Shown here piece after piece: positions 27,290 to 35,690 of a stretch of 64,000 nt of DNA (positions are counted from its first letter, which is position 1; each line of letters starts with the position of its first letter). The DNA lies in NCBI GenBank assembly GCA_002452405.1, contig DKFP01000005.1:15856-79855 (forward strand), given 5' to 3'. The notes below the pieces were generated by a model. That model made no database searches. It was not told where the DNA came from and saw only the letters and a program-made list of their open reading frames with translations. This DNA comes from Deferribacteraceae bacterium UBA6793 (GTDB lineage Bacteria > Chrysiogenota > Deferribacteres > Deferribacterales > Geovibrionaceae). Both the position numbers and the translations under genes were made by a program.

Positions 27290-27639
27290 AAACTTTATTA
27301 GTTGTGGATGACGACGAAAATATCAGGCTTATTTTGCGCGAAGAGTTCTGCTTTGAAGGCTATAACGTTGTTACTGCCGTTGACGGCGAGGAAGGGCTTG
27401 TGGCTTTCAACGAACAGGAGATTGATATTGTCATCCTTGACTTGGATATGCCGAAATTAACCGGGGAAGAGGTTGCCATGAAACTGAAAAATCAGGCGCC
27501 TGAGGTCCCCGTTATCATCTATACAGGAAATCCCGAAAGGCTTGAACAGCACATAGGGCTTAAATATAACGCCGTGGTTCTTAAATCAAGTGGCATTGAA
27601 GAGCTGGTTGCAAAGGTTACAGCACTGGCAAATGTTTGA
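27286..27639 (+). CDS. Single-domain response regulator (CheY-like receiver)
   Basis: A 117-aa receiver alone: VVDDDENIRL at the start, phospho-acceptor Asp in VILDLDMPKLTGEEV near 54, Thr in IYTGNP and a Lys in VLKSSG near 104. The TTG start is fixed by AGGAGG at 27275-27280. It overlaps the HD-GYP gene by 4 bp, suggesting it may dock on or regulate that enzyme, equivalent to an RpfG-type REC-HD-GYP split in two. No kinase is adjacent. Confidence 0.87.
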   Translation: MKTLLVVDDDENIRLILREEFCFEGYNVVTAVDGEEGLVAFNEQEIDIVILDLDMPKLTGEEVAMKLKNQAPEVPVIIYTGNPERLEQHIGLKYNAVVLKSSGIEELVAKVTALANV

Positions 27640-28387
27640 TATTGCCCTATACGAAGGTTTCCGCGGGAAATCCGGCGGGATAATCGCGCTTGATTGTGTC
27701 GATTCAACAAACGCTTATGCGGTGTCTGGCAGTCTTCCTGCGTTTACTGTCGTGACAGCCGAAGAACAGACCGCAGGACGCGGGCGCAGCGGGCGTAAAT
27801 GGCACGGCGCAAAAGGTCTTAATCTTTATTTTTCAATAGTTCTCAGCGGTATTGAACCGCAAAAACTCCTACCAATGAATATATTTGCCGGCTACGTCCT
27901 TGCTGACACACTTAAAGATATCGCTGACGTCAGGATAAAATGGCCTAACGACATGATTGCCGACGGCAGAAAACTTGCCGGGATACTTATGGAAACGTCC
28001 TTTTCCGGCGGAAATCTGGAAAAAGCAGTGCTGGGAATAGGGCTTAACGTCAACGTTGATGAGTTGCCGGAAGAGATCGCGCAGATGGCAACATCCCTTA
28101 AAATCTTAAAAGGGAGAAATTTTGTCAGGGAAGAACTGTTAGCCTTGTTTATGAACAATCTTGAGGCAAAGTACGACGATTTTATAACAGGACGGATAAA
28201 TTTAGTAAAACTTTGGTCTGATTACTCCGCTTTTCTTGACAAAAAGATTTCTATACATAAAGATGGTGTTAAAACTCAGTATACCGAAAGGGGTATTGAC
28301 CAGTTCGGCTGTCTCAGAGCTGAAAATTCCCTCGGCAGGCTGGAAACTATCGTAACCGGAGACATCGGATATGATTTTTGCCGTTGA
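27632..28387 (+). CDS. birA: Biotin-[acetyl-CoA-carboxylase] ligase
   Basis: A 251-aa biotin protein ligase lacking the N-terminal HTH domain, so enzymatic only and not a repressor. The GRGRSGRKWHGAKGLNLYFS biotin/ATP loop, KWPND and GILMET motifs are intact, followed by the C-terminal SH3-like cap. The start at 27632 overlaps the receiver gene by 8 bp. The next gene, coaX, overlaps by 17 bp; birA-coaX adjacency is common in bacteria. Confidence 0.92.
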   Translation: MFDIALYEGFRGKSGGIIALDCVDSTNAYAVSGSLPAFTVVTAEEQTAGRGRSGRKWHGAKGLNLYFSIVLSGIEPQKLLPMNIFAGYVLADTLKDIADVRIKWPNDMIADGRKLAGILMETSFSGGNLEKAVLGIGLNVNVDELPEEIAQMATSLKILKGRNFVREELLALFMNNLEAKYDDFITGRINLVKLWSDYSAFLDKKISIHKDGVKTQYTERGIDQFGCLRAENSLGRLETIVTGDIGYDFCR

Positions 28388-29147
28388 TATTGGCAACACA
28401 AACATAGTGATAGGTATTTTTGAAAAGGGCAGCAATAATATAGTCTGCAATTTTCGCGTTCAGTCGAGCACCAGCAGAACTACGGACGAGTACGCTGCAA
28501 TAATAATGAGACTGATGGAGAGCGAGGGGGTTAAACCTGAGGATATCTCCGGAGTTATAGTTGCAAGCGTAGTCCCCAGACTTATCTTCACATTCACAAA
28601 ATTAGCACGTAAATATCTTGATAAAGAGGCGCTGGTGATAGCTCCCGGCGTTAAAACAGGTATCTCCATAAAAATGGAAAACCCGAAAGAGGTGGGCGCG
28701 GACAGGATTGTCAACGCTGTTGCCGCAAAGGTGAAATACGGCTATCCGGCGATAGTCGTTGATTTCGGCACAGCAACCACGTTCGATGTTATCAGCCGTC
28801 AGGGTGATTACATCGGCGGAGTTATCTGCCCCGGAATAAAGCTGTCGTCCCAGATTCTCCACTCAAACACGGCAAAACTGCCGGAGGTTGAGATTGAGCG
28901 GGTTGACACAATCATCGGGAAAAATACTATTCATTCAATACAGTCCGGCATCTACTACGGTTATCTGGAGATGGTGGACGGCATTATCCGCAGGATACTT
29001 GCCGAGGAGTTCGAAGGCGAGGTGATCCCTGTCATCTCCACCGGAGGACTAGGCAGTGTCTTTGCCGATGAAAGCAGGTATATCAAGCGCTATGAACCTA
29101 ACCTGACCCTGGAGGGTCTGAAGATTATCTACGAAAAAAATATTTAA
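28371..29147 (+). CDS. coaX: Type III pantothenate kinase
   Basis: A 258-aa ASKHA-fold kinase for the first step of CoA synthesis. DIGNTNIVIGIF (phosphate-1 motif, residues 5-16), VGADRIVNAVA and VDFGTATTFDV are the family signatures, and GGLGSVFADE closes the active site. Complete length. It overlaps birA by 17 bp and precedes the rodZ-like gene by 18 bp, within a continuous plus-strand run. Confidence 0.95.
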   Translation: MIFAVDIGNTNIVIGIFEKGSNNIVCNFRVQSSTSRTTDEYAAIIMRLMESEGVKPEDISGVIVASVVPRLIFTFTKLARKYLDKEALVIAPGVKTGISIKMENPKEVGADRIVNAVAAKVKYGYPAIVVDFGTATTFDVISRQGDYIGGVICPGIKLSSQILHSNTAKLPEVEIERVDTIIGKNTIHSIQSGIYYGYLEMVDGIIRRILAEEFEGEVIPVISTGGLGSVFADESRYIKRYEPNLTLEGLKIIYEKNI

Positions 29148-29165
29148 CGGCTTAATTTTGAGCCG

Positions 29166-30128
29166 ATGGCGGGGAAAATGAGCAAACTCGGATCATTGCT
29201 GAAAGAGACCAGAGAAGCACAGGGATTAAGCTACGAAAAAGTCACTCAGGACACCAGAATGAGTGAAGATATAATAAAACAGCTCGAAGAAGGCGGTTTT
29301 GCCGACCTTCCTTCATATAACCATGCAAAGAACTTTGTGAGGAACTACGCGGAGTACCTCGGAATGGACACAGACGAGGTCTTCAACCTGTTGCAGGATG
29401 AATGTACGCGTGAAAATTTCACCAAGGATCCCCAGATTGTTTTCAGCCACGAATTCCCGCCCAAAGAGGAACCGCAGGAGACCTCTGCAATGATGAAATA
29501 CGTTCTTCCTGTTGTGGTTATTGCGCTGGTCATCTTTGCAGGAACGAAACTTTTCCTCTCTGTCAAAGGTGACAAGAAAGCTCCGGAACCTGTTTCAGTT
29601 GAACAGCAGGCACCTCAGGAGCAGCCTCAGCCTCAGGCTCCCGCACAGGAGGATACAACATTTAACACAGTTGACCCGAAAACCGTTGAAAAGACAATAG
29701 AAGAGGTCAACGCTGCCGAAGAAAAAGCTCAGGCGGATGCGAACACTGAGGTTAAACCGGAAGATGCTGCAAAAACAGCTGAAACCGGAACAGTCGAAAC
29801 TCCTGACAAAGATAAGAAAGATGAAAAGACAAAAGAGAATAAAGCGGTCAAAACAGGCAATTCTGCTGTTCTTAACTTTGCCGATGTGTGCTGGGTTCAC
29901 GTTAAATCCGACACAGGTGAGGAGCTTGATTTCATAGCTAGCAGAGGCAGCCAGAAAGAGATTGCCTTCAAAAAATATTTCGTTCTCGATGTTGGCAACG
30001 CAGCAGTTGCATCTGTGAATTTCAACGGCAGAACAATTTCAGGTCTCGGCGGGTATAAACAACCGGCAAAAGGTCTGAAATTTGAGCCGAATGAATCCGG
30101 TGTGCTCAAATATACCATTGTAAAATAA
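29166..30128 (+). CDS. rodZ: RodZ-like cytoskeletal membrane protein
   Basis: A 320-aa bitopic protein: N-terminal HTH_25-type helix-turn-helix (about 8-75; LGSLLKETREAQGLSYEKV), one TM helix near 110-130, a Pro/Gln- then Lys/Glu-rich periplasmic linker to about 235 and a C-terminal beta domain like DUF4115 (VCWVHVKSDTGEEL...). RodZ links MreB to the envelope, and mreBCD lies elsewhere in this window. Two starts are possible, 29166 or the ATG at 29178 behind GGGGAAA. Confidence 0.85.
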   Translation: MAGKMSKLGSLLKETREAQGLSYEKVTQDTRMSEDIIKQLEEGGFADLPSYNHAKNFVRNYAEYLGMDTDEVFNLLQDECTRENFTKDPQIVFSHEFPPKEEPQETSAMMKYVLPVVVIALVIFAGTKLFLSVKGDKKAPEPVSVEQQAPQEQPQPQAPAQEDTTFNTVDPKTVEKTIEEVNAAEEKAQADANTEVKPEDAAKTAETGTVETPDKDKKDEKTKENKAVKTGNSAVLNFADVCWVHVKSDTGEELDFIASRGSQKEIAFKKYFVLDVGNAAVASVNFNGRTISGLGGYKQPAKGLKFEPNESGVLKYTIVK

Positions 30129-30182
30129 GTCTTGAAATAATCCGACATCAGCTTATTCTATTAAGACAAGAAAGGTGTTTTT

Positions 30183-30992
30183 ATGCGTCAATTTTCCATA
30201 TCTGTTTATGCTAATGAAAATCTCATTCTCTCCGAAGTGCTTGGAAAACTGGAGGATGAATTTCCGTTAACAAGTATTTCAGTTTACGGCAACAGCCTGG
30301 CAAACACCACCATTACCACTGTGACAAATGAATATGACGTTCTTCCCGCCGGAATGATAAAAGGCGACGACATACTCCTTGTTCTTTCAGACCCGAAAGA
30401 AGACATTGAAATATTGAAACAGTTCGAAGGCGATATGGTGGATTTTACAGGTGCTATGACAGGAGAGGACGTTTACCGTATCGAGGAACCGATAGCGTTT
30501 CTTATAAACGCCGTTCAGGTTAAGCCGGAAGATATGGAGGCGGTGGCGCTTCTGCCGGCGGCCGTGTTCGGAAAAAGCGGTGTGGACGATATGATAAGCC
30601 AGACCAGAGAACTTTTTACGTTCAGCAATTCCGAAACTAAAGTTTTTGAAGAGAGACTCCCTTTTAACCTGTTTTTTTCGGATGCGTACACAGGTCTTCT
30701 TTCCGGTTTCAGACAGAAGATAACGGCTGAAACAGGCGTGGATGTGGACATTAGAATGGGAGCAATTTCAACCGGATTTGTTCTTGACTTATATTTTAAA
30801 AAAGATGTAAATAAGGACTTCGGATATATTACTGAATCAGTAGGATTTGTCCCGACAATGGCAGATGTGTGCGCCAGAAAGCGCCCTGTCACGGTTTTCA
30901 GGTCAAAGAACAGAGTCAGCATAGCCGGAGACTATATAAACATAATCGGTTTACAGATAACCGACGCATTCAAAGACATCATTGGAGAATAA
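30183..30992 (+). CDS. Degenerate aspartate-semialdehyde-dehydrogenase-like (USG-1-like) protein
   Basis: A 269-aa protein that I place only tentatively. The order of segments follows the ASD/USG-1 fold: an N-terminal beta-alpha unit ending SISVYGN, DDILLVLSD, VDFTGAM, a central INAVQVKPEDMEAVALLPA and a late IGLQITDAFKDI helix like the ASD C-terminus. The catalytic cysteine region and the GxxGxxG nucleotide motif are absent and the only Cys is near 239, so no dehydrogenase activity is expected. A two-base gap to the NifS-like gene implies coupling to the Fe-S genes that follow. Confidence 0.45.
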   Translation: MRQFSISVYANENLILSEVLGKLEDEFPLTSISVYGNSLANTTITTVTNEYDVLPAGMIKGDDILLVLSDPKEDIEILKQFEGDMVDFTGAMTGEDVYRIEEPIAFLINAVQVKPEDMEAVALLPAAVFGKSGVDDMISQTRELFTFSNSETKVFEERLPFNLFFSDAYTGLLSGFRQKITAETGVDVDIRMGAISTGFVLDLYFKKDVNKDFGYITESVGFVPTMADVCARKRPVTVFRSKNRVSIAGDYINIIGLQITDAFKDIIGE

Positions 30993-30994
30993 AC

Positions 30995-32176
30995 ATGATA
31001 TATCTCGACAATGTTGCAGGAACCAAACCTGACGCAAGAGTGGTTGAAAAAATGCTTCCTTTTTACACAGAGCATTACGGAAACCCGTCTGCGCATTTCT
31101 ACCCCATCGGTCGGGAGGCTTTCGAGGCTATGGAAGCGGCAAGAGGAGAGGTTGCCTCTTTTATAAATGCGAAAGCGGAGGAGATAGTTTTCACCTCATG
31201 CGGAACAGAATCTAATAATCTTGCTGTAAAAGGGTTTCTGAAAAACCCGAAAAACAGCGGCAAACATATCATTATCAGCGAGATTGAGCATTTTTCAGTG
31301 GATACTACTGTTACAAAGCTCATTAACGACGGATATCAGATAACAAAGCTGAAGGTTGATGATTCCGGACTTGTTAATCCCGACGACCTTAAAAAAGCAA
31401 TCAGAAAGGATACTGCGCTGGTTTCCATTCAGCACACGAATCCTGAGATAGGAACAATCCAGTATACTGACAAACTTGGCGCAGTATGCCGTGAGGCTGG
31501 GGTTACATTCCATGTTGATGCTGTTGCAGCCGCAGGTTTTTCCGAGCTGGACGTTAAAGCGCTTAACTGCGATATGCTCTCCATAGCATCCCAGAACTTC
31601 TACGGTCCCAGAGGCGCAGCGGCTCTTTACATCCGCGATGGTGTGAAGGTCAGCGGGCTTATGGACGGCGGACATCAGGAACGCGGCTACAGAAGCGGTA
31701 CGGAGAATGTTCCCGCCATAGTTGGTATGGGCGAGGCTGCACGCATAGCAAAGGCTGAGATGGGCGTGTGGGTTCCCGAACTTGTGAGACTCCAGAAACA
31801 GCTTTGGGACGGACTCGGCGGTATGTTCGATTTCCTGCACTTCACAGGAAACAAAGACAGACGCAGACCCGGACACGTCAGCTTCTGGATTGAGTATATC
31901 GAAGGCGAATCTCTGCTTATGTGGCTTTCGCTGAAAGGGTTTGCATGTGCAAGCGGTTCCGCCTGCTCGTCAAACATACTTGCTGACGACGAGGAAGACC
32001 TTGCTGCGTCATACGTTCTGACAGCTGTTGGTGTTCCCAGTGACATCTGTGCAGGTTCGCTCGGTATGTCTATGTCTAAATACAACACACAAGACGACAT
32101 TGATAATGTGCTGAAAGTTATGCCCGAAACGGTGCAGAGACTGTGCGAAATGTCGCCGATGTATAACAGAAAATAG
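30995..32176 (+). CDS. NifS/IscS-like protein lacking the PLP lysine
   Basis: A 393-aa aminotransferase-V protein clearly homologous to cysteine desulfurases: HVDAVAAAG, GGHQERGYRSGTENV and GSACSS with the catalytic Cys324 are present. But the PLP-lysine motif SGHKxYGPKG reads ASQNFYGPRG, with Asn at 201; the stacking His remains (H99). The NNEIG motif reads NPEIG, the Gln of DAxQ is Ala, and the substrate-carboxylate Arg is Gly357. The usual PLP chemistry is therefore unlikely while the persulfide Cys remains. The start follows GGAGAA. iscU and nfu are directly downstream. It may be a sulfur-carrier or scaffold protein; function is inferred. Confidence 0.85.
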   Translation: MIYLDNVAGTKPDARVVEKMLPFYTEHYGNPSAHFYPIGREAFEAMEAARGEVASFINAKAEEIVFTSCGTESNNLAVKGFLKNPKNSGKHIIISEIEHFSVDTTVTKLINDGYQITKLKVDDSGLVNPDDLKKAIRKDTALVSIQHTNPEIGTIQYTDKLGAVCREAGVTFHVDAVAAAGFSELDVKALNCDMLSIASQNFYGPRGAAALYIRDGVKVSGLMDGGHQERGYRSGTENVPAIVGMGEAARIAKAEMGVWVPELVRLQKQLWDGLGGMFDFLHFTGNKDRRRPGHVSFWIEYIEGESLLMWLSLKGFACASGSACSSNILADDEEDLAASYVLTAVGVPSDICAGSLGMSMSKYNTQDDIDNVLKVMPETVQRLCEMSPMYNRK

Positions 32177-32201
32177 AGCTTTTTAAAACAGGAGGAGAAC
32201 A

Positions 32202-32636
32202 ATGGCTAAAGGACCTTACAGCGATAAAGTTATGGACCATTTCATGAACCCCAGAAACATGGGTGAAATATCAGATGCAAACGGTATCGGCGAAGTGGGA
32301 AACCCCGCTTGCGGCGACGTTATGAAAATATTCCTGAAAATCAATGATGATCAGGTCTGTGAGGATGTTAAATTTAAAACCTTTGGCTGCGGAGCCGCTA
32401 TCGCTTCCAGTTCAATGGCAACCGAACTTATGATTGGCAAAAAGGTTGAAGAGCTTCTTGCCCTGACAAATCAGGCTATCGTAGATGCTCTTGACGGACT
32501 GCCCCCGGCTAAGATACACTGTTCCGTGATGGCTGAGGAAGCTATCGAGGAAGCTCTCAAAAACTATTTCAAATCCAAAGGACAGGATCCGGCAATAGTT
32601 GATGAGATGAAAGCTAAAATTAAAAAAGAGAATTAA
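32202..32636 (+). CDS. iscU: Fe-S cluster scaffold IscU/NifU N-terminal type
   Basis: A 144-aa scaffold with the three cluster-ligand Cys: C37 in NPACGD with Asp39, C63 in FGCGAAIASSS and C107 in KIHCSV with neighbouring His106. It binds transient 2Fe-2S clusters. It has a C-terminal tail of about 20 residues rich in Lys and lacks the NifU middle and Nfu domains, the latter supplied by the next gene. The AGGAGG ribosome site is strong. It follows the NifS-like gene by 25 bp. Confidence 0.93.
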   Translation: MAKGPYSDKVMDHFMNPRNMGEISDANGIGEVGNPACGDVMKIFLKINDDQVCEDVKFKTFGCGAAIASSSMATELMIGKKVEELLALTNQAIVDALDGLPPAKIHCSVMAEEAIEEALKNYFKSKGQDPAIVDEMKAKIKKEN

Positions 32637-32651
32637 TACGGAGGATACACG

Positions 32652-32879
32652 ATGAGCCTTAGAGAAAAAGTTGAAGAAGTTCTGGATCAGGTTAGACCCA
32701 CTCTTCAGGCGGACGGCGGAGACATCACTCTCCTTGACGTTTCCGAAGACGGCATTGTTAAAGTACAGCTCACAGGAGCTTGCGGTTCCTGCCCCTTCAG
32801 CACAATGACACTTAAACACGGTGTTGAGGCAAGACTGAAGGATATGATTCCCGAAGTTAAAGAGGTTCTTTCCATATAA
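32652..32879 (+). CDS. Nfu-type Fe-S carrier protein
   Basis: A 75-aa stand-alone NifU C-terminal (Nfu) domain with the CxxC cluster motif at C44/C47 (GACGSCPFS) and the signature RPTLQADGGDI. It carries 4Fe-4S clusters to targets. It is the last gene of the plus-strand run and has a good terminator immediately downstream. Separate IscU and Nfu encode the functions fused in NifU. Confidence 0.93.
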   Translation: MSLREKVEEVLDQVRPTLQADGGDITLLDVSEDGIVKVQLTGACGSCPFSTMTLKHGVEARLKDMIPEVKEVLSI

Positions 32880-32882
32880 CGT

Positions 32883-32913
32883 AAAGGCGACCGCAAGGTC
32901 GCCTTTCTTTTTT
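32883..32913 (+). terminator. Rho-independent terminator after nfu
   Basis: A 10-bp stem AAAGGCGACC / GGTCGCCTTT with GCAA loop, followed by CTTTTTT. It is four bases after the nfu stop and ends the long plus-strand transcript. Confidence 0.92.
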
Positions 32914-32923
32914 ATCGTTTATA

Positions 32924-33114
32924 TGCTGCGCATCACTGCGTCAGCCTTTCCTCAGAACTGCTCACATACTCATCTGTATGCTCGTAGCCCGTTCGTCAAT
33001 TTTTCCTTGTCCTGCTTGCATCTAAACAATAAAGTTCAATCTGCTGCGCATCACTGCGTCAGCCTTTCCTCAGAACTGCTCACATACTTGTATGTATGCT
33101 CACAGCCCGTTCGT
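32924..33114. repeat. Direct repeat of a 73-bp unit at 118-bp spacing
   Basis: Copies at 32924-32996 and 33042-33114, nearly identical, beginning TGCTGCGCATCACTGCG and ending GTTCGT, each with a CATAC...GTATG hairpin. They fill the convergent gap between nfu and the CBS gene together with R5; no gene is visible in this 347-bp gap. Confidence 0.85.
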
Positions 33115-33136
33115 TACAAAGACAAATGGAGTATCC

Positions 33137-33170
33137 GTCTCTGCGAACCCCATAGGGGTGAAGCAGTCTC
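33137..33170. repeat. Dispersed palindromic repeat, half copy R5
   Basis: GTCTCTGCGAACC...GGTGAAGCAGTCTC is the reverse complement of the left half of the dispersed repeat (as in R8). It sits in a convergent junction. Confidence 0.7.
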
Positions 33171-33226
33171 GTATTTCTTTATGAGGCTAACCTCTGCAAA
33201 ATTTTCTGTCTGCTGCCGGATTAATC

Positions 33227-33643
33227 TTAAAGTTTATGCAGAAGCGCTTTGAGGATGTCTCCCAGAGAAACAAGACCGATGAGTTTTCCCTCTTCATCCA
33301 CAACAGGGAGTCTGTGGCGGAATTTTTCCAGAATCACAGTGGCTGCCTCTTCAACAGTAGCGTCGGATCCTATGGTCACGGCAGGCATATGCATAACACG
33401 TTTGATAGGCTCGGCAGTAAGTTCTCTCACATCCACGAGAGGGATGTACTGAGCCTCATTAAGAATGTCAGGCAGAGCCTTGGCAATATCCGCTTCGCTG
33501 AATGTACCCAGCACCTTATTGTTTTTGTCCACAACGGGCAGACCGGAAAAGTTTTTCTTTCTTATGCGGAGGATTACTTCCTTAATAGTTTCATCCGGAC
33601 CGGCAGTAACCACATTTGTGGTCATAATATCACGAACTTTCAT
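33227..33643 (-). CDS. Tandem CBS-domain protein
   Basis: A 138-aa protein made of two CBS domains (about 1-60 and 75-135; DIMTTNVVTAGPDETIKEV and AVTIGSDATVEEAATVI), a Bateman module that typically binds adenine nucleotides. The second ends HRLPVVDEEGKLIGLVS. The start at 33643 has AGGAG at a workable distance; two ATG codons are adjacent. It follows the Acs-like gene by 10 bp on the same strand, suggesting joint function in adenylate sensing. Confidence 0.88.
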   Translation of the reverse strand: MKVRDIMTTNVVTAGPDETIKEVILRIRKKNFSGLPVVDKNNKVLGTFSEADIAKALPDILNEAQYIPLVDVRELTAEPIKRVMHMPAVTIGSDATVEEAATVILEKFRHRLPVVDEEGKLIGLVSLGDILKALLHKL

Positions 33644-33653
33644 CATCACTCCT

Positions 33654-35540
33654 TTACATCTGCATGGCAATTTCTTTCAGTATGTCGCGCAATATCACCC
33701 CGTCGGGAGACTTGGGAATCATCCGCGTGAATCTGATATCGCCGGGCATAGCAATTTCACCAATTTCATTAAGTATTGTTTCTTTTATTTCCCTGATAAT
33801 CTGGTCATTGTAACTTTCGTCTTTCTTATCCTTCAGAACGCAGAATGCTATGAGTTTTTCACCACGTTTTTCATCAACAACATTGATGATGGCACATTCT
33901 TTTACTTTAGGATATTTTCTGACGGCATCTTCGATCTCCAGCAGGCTCATCCTTTTCCCTCCGATGTGAAACACATCATCTAGACGACCTGTGAGGACCA
34001 TATTAAAATTATCGTCATACTGCCCGCCGTCACCTGTACTGAAATATGGTTTTGACTGGGCATCTTTTTTCCAATATAGCTTTTCGAATAAACCCGATTG
34101 TCCGAAAATTGATTTCGCAAGGGGAGCGAAAGGACCGTTTAATACAATTTCACCTTGAGTATTGCCTATATCTATAACATTTTTTGAAGTTTTGTCCAGT
34201 AAAACCGCAGGTACCCCCGGCAAATGTTTTCCGACGGTTCCGTATTCGACATCGTTATATCCTGCTATGGAAGCGAAAATAGCGCCTCCAGCCTCTGTCA
34301 TTGAATAGATGTCAAATATGACTGCGCGGTTGGAACAGAGTTTTACGGAGACCCATTCCAAAACTTCCTCACGCATTTTTTCTCCGCCTGTAGCCACAAC
34401 TTCGAGCGACGGAAGGTCTCGGAATATCTTCTTTTTCTGACTGGCATTCATGAGCGACTGCAACGCGGATGGTGTTGTATATAGTTTGTTAACGCTGTAT
34501 TTGCTGCATATATCAAAGAAATTTTTTGCATTGTCTATACTGATGGTATCCTCGCATACAAGCACTGTCTGCCCAGCCATAAGCGGTCCGTAGACCTGAT
34601 ATGAGTGTCCTGTTATCCATGATATATCCGCAGTGCACCAGTAGGTGTCAGTGTCTTTTTTGTCAAACAGCATAAGGTAGGAGAGATATGCCCAGAGCAT
34701 ATATCCGCCGTAGGAGTAGGTGAGGGCTTTCGGTTCGCCCATAGCTGTTGAGGTGTAGAGCATGAACATTGTATCTTCCGCGCGCACCGGTTCAATCTTC
34801 AGTTCGGATGCATCGCTGTGCACCTCATCGGAGATAAGGTCGTGGTACCAGAGATCCCGCAGGGGTTTCATGTGCACCCGTTTTCCGGTTCTTGTGACGA
34901 CTATGCAGTATTTCGGATTGTGGGATACTTTTATCAGTGCGTTGTCCAGCTTTTCCTTCATATTGACGTGTCCGCCTGTAACGGATTCGTCTGATGTGAC
35001 AATTATTGAAGGTTTGCAGTCGTTTATCCTGTCTGCAAGTGATTCTGCGGAATAGCTTGCATGGTAAAGCACATGCACCGCGCCTATGCTTGAGCAGGCG
35101 AGCATAAAAACGATGAGTTCGGGCATATTAGGCATATGTACGAGTATTCTGTCGCCTTTTTTTATGCCCAGTTTAATCAGCGCCGCAGAGCATTTTATCA
35201 CTTCCGAATAGAGTGATTGATATGTATGAACGCTCTGGGTGCCGTCGCTGCCGACCCAGATAATTGCCGCTTTGTTCTTCTCGTGTGTTTTGAGGTGTTT
35301 GATGAGTATATTTTTAATCGGGCAGAGTTTTCCACCCTTAAAAAAGGTGTATCCGCCTGTCAGATCCGGTGTTAGCGCATGTTTAAATTTTTCTTCCCAT
35401 GTGAGAAATCGTGTTCCCAGATATTCATACATCTCGTTATAATCTGCGAATGACTCTATACGTTTGAGTTCGTGAAGAGACAGTTCAGATCTGTCGAAAT
35501 GTGTGAAATTAGCTTTAAGTTTTTCTATGTGCTTGCTCAT
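33654..35540 (-). CDS. Acetyl-CoA-synthetase-like protein with degenerate active site
   Basis: A 628-aa ANL-superfamily protein of Acs layout: WCTADISWITGHSY near 300, VNKLYTTPSALQSLM and STGDGGQYDDNFNMVLTGR are recognisable. The P-loop, normally YTSGSTGKPKG, reads YTSTAMGEPKA near 262. WWQTETGG reads IYSMTEAGG. The C-terminal SGKIMRR loop carrying the catalytic lysine reads PDGVILRD, with Val615 in its place. Adenylation is thus unlikely, although ligand binding is possible. The ATG at 35540 follows GGAGCC. It is upstream of the CBS gene in one operon. Confidence 0.85.
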   Translation of the reverse strand: MSKHIEKLKANFTHFDRSELSLHELKRIESFADYNEMYEYLGTRFLTWEEKFKHALTPDLTGGYTFFKGGKLCPIKNILIKHLKTHEKNKAAIIWVGSDGTQSVHTYQSLYSEVIKCSAALIKLGIKKGDRILVHMPNMPELIVFMLACSSIGAVHVLYHASYSAESLADRINDCKPSIIVTSDESVTGGHVNMKEKLDNALIKVSHNPKYCIVVTRTGKRVHMKPLRDLWYHDLISDEVHSDASELKIEPVRAEDTMFMLYTSTAMGEPKALTYSYGGYMLWAYLSYLMLFDKKDTDTYWCTADISWITGHSYQVYGPLMAGQTVLVCEDTISIDNAKNFFDICSKYSVNKLYTTPSALQSLMNASQKKKIFRDLPSLEVVATGGEKMREEVLEWVSVKLCSNRAVIFDIYSMTEAGGAIFASIAGYNDVEYGTVGKHLPGVPAVLLDKTSKNVIDIGNTQGEIVLNGPFAPLAKSIFGQSGLFEKLYWKKDAQSKPYFSTGDGGQYDDNFNMVLTGRLDDVFHIGGKRMSLLEIEDAVRKYPKVKECAIINVVDEKRGEKLIAFCVLKDKKDESYNDQIIREIKETILNEIGEIAMPGDIRFTRMIPKSPDGVILRDILKEIAMQM

Positions 35541-35650
35541 ACTAGGCTCCGCGGGCATGGTGTTAATATAACATTATTTCGGATAGCATTAATAAAAGCA
35601 AACATATTTTTCATTTTTATGAACATGCTCTAATAATAGCATATGAGAGG

Positions 35651-35680
35651 AAAAAAAGAAGGCAGACTTTAAAGTCTGCC
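35651..35680 (-). terminator. Rho-independent terminator of the hem-ubi-lipoprotein transcript
   Basis: A perfect GGCAGACTTTAAAGTCTGCC palindrome; on the minus strand it is followed by TTCTTTTTTT. It lies just after the lipoprotein stop. Confidence 0.9.
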
Positions 35681-35690
35681 TGAAAGAATT

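Noticed and set aside
32924..33114. Possible CRISPR-like repeat pair
   Set aside because: Only two long units with no spacer array and no cas genes in the window.
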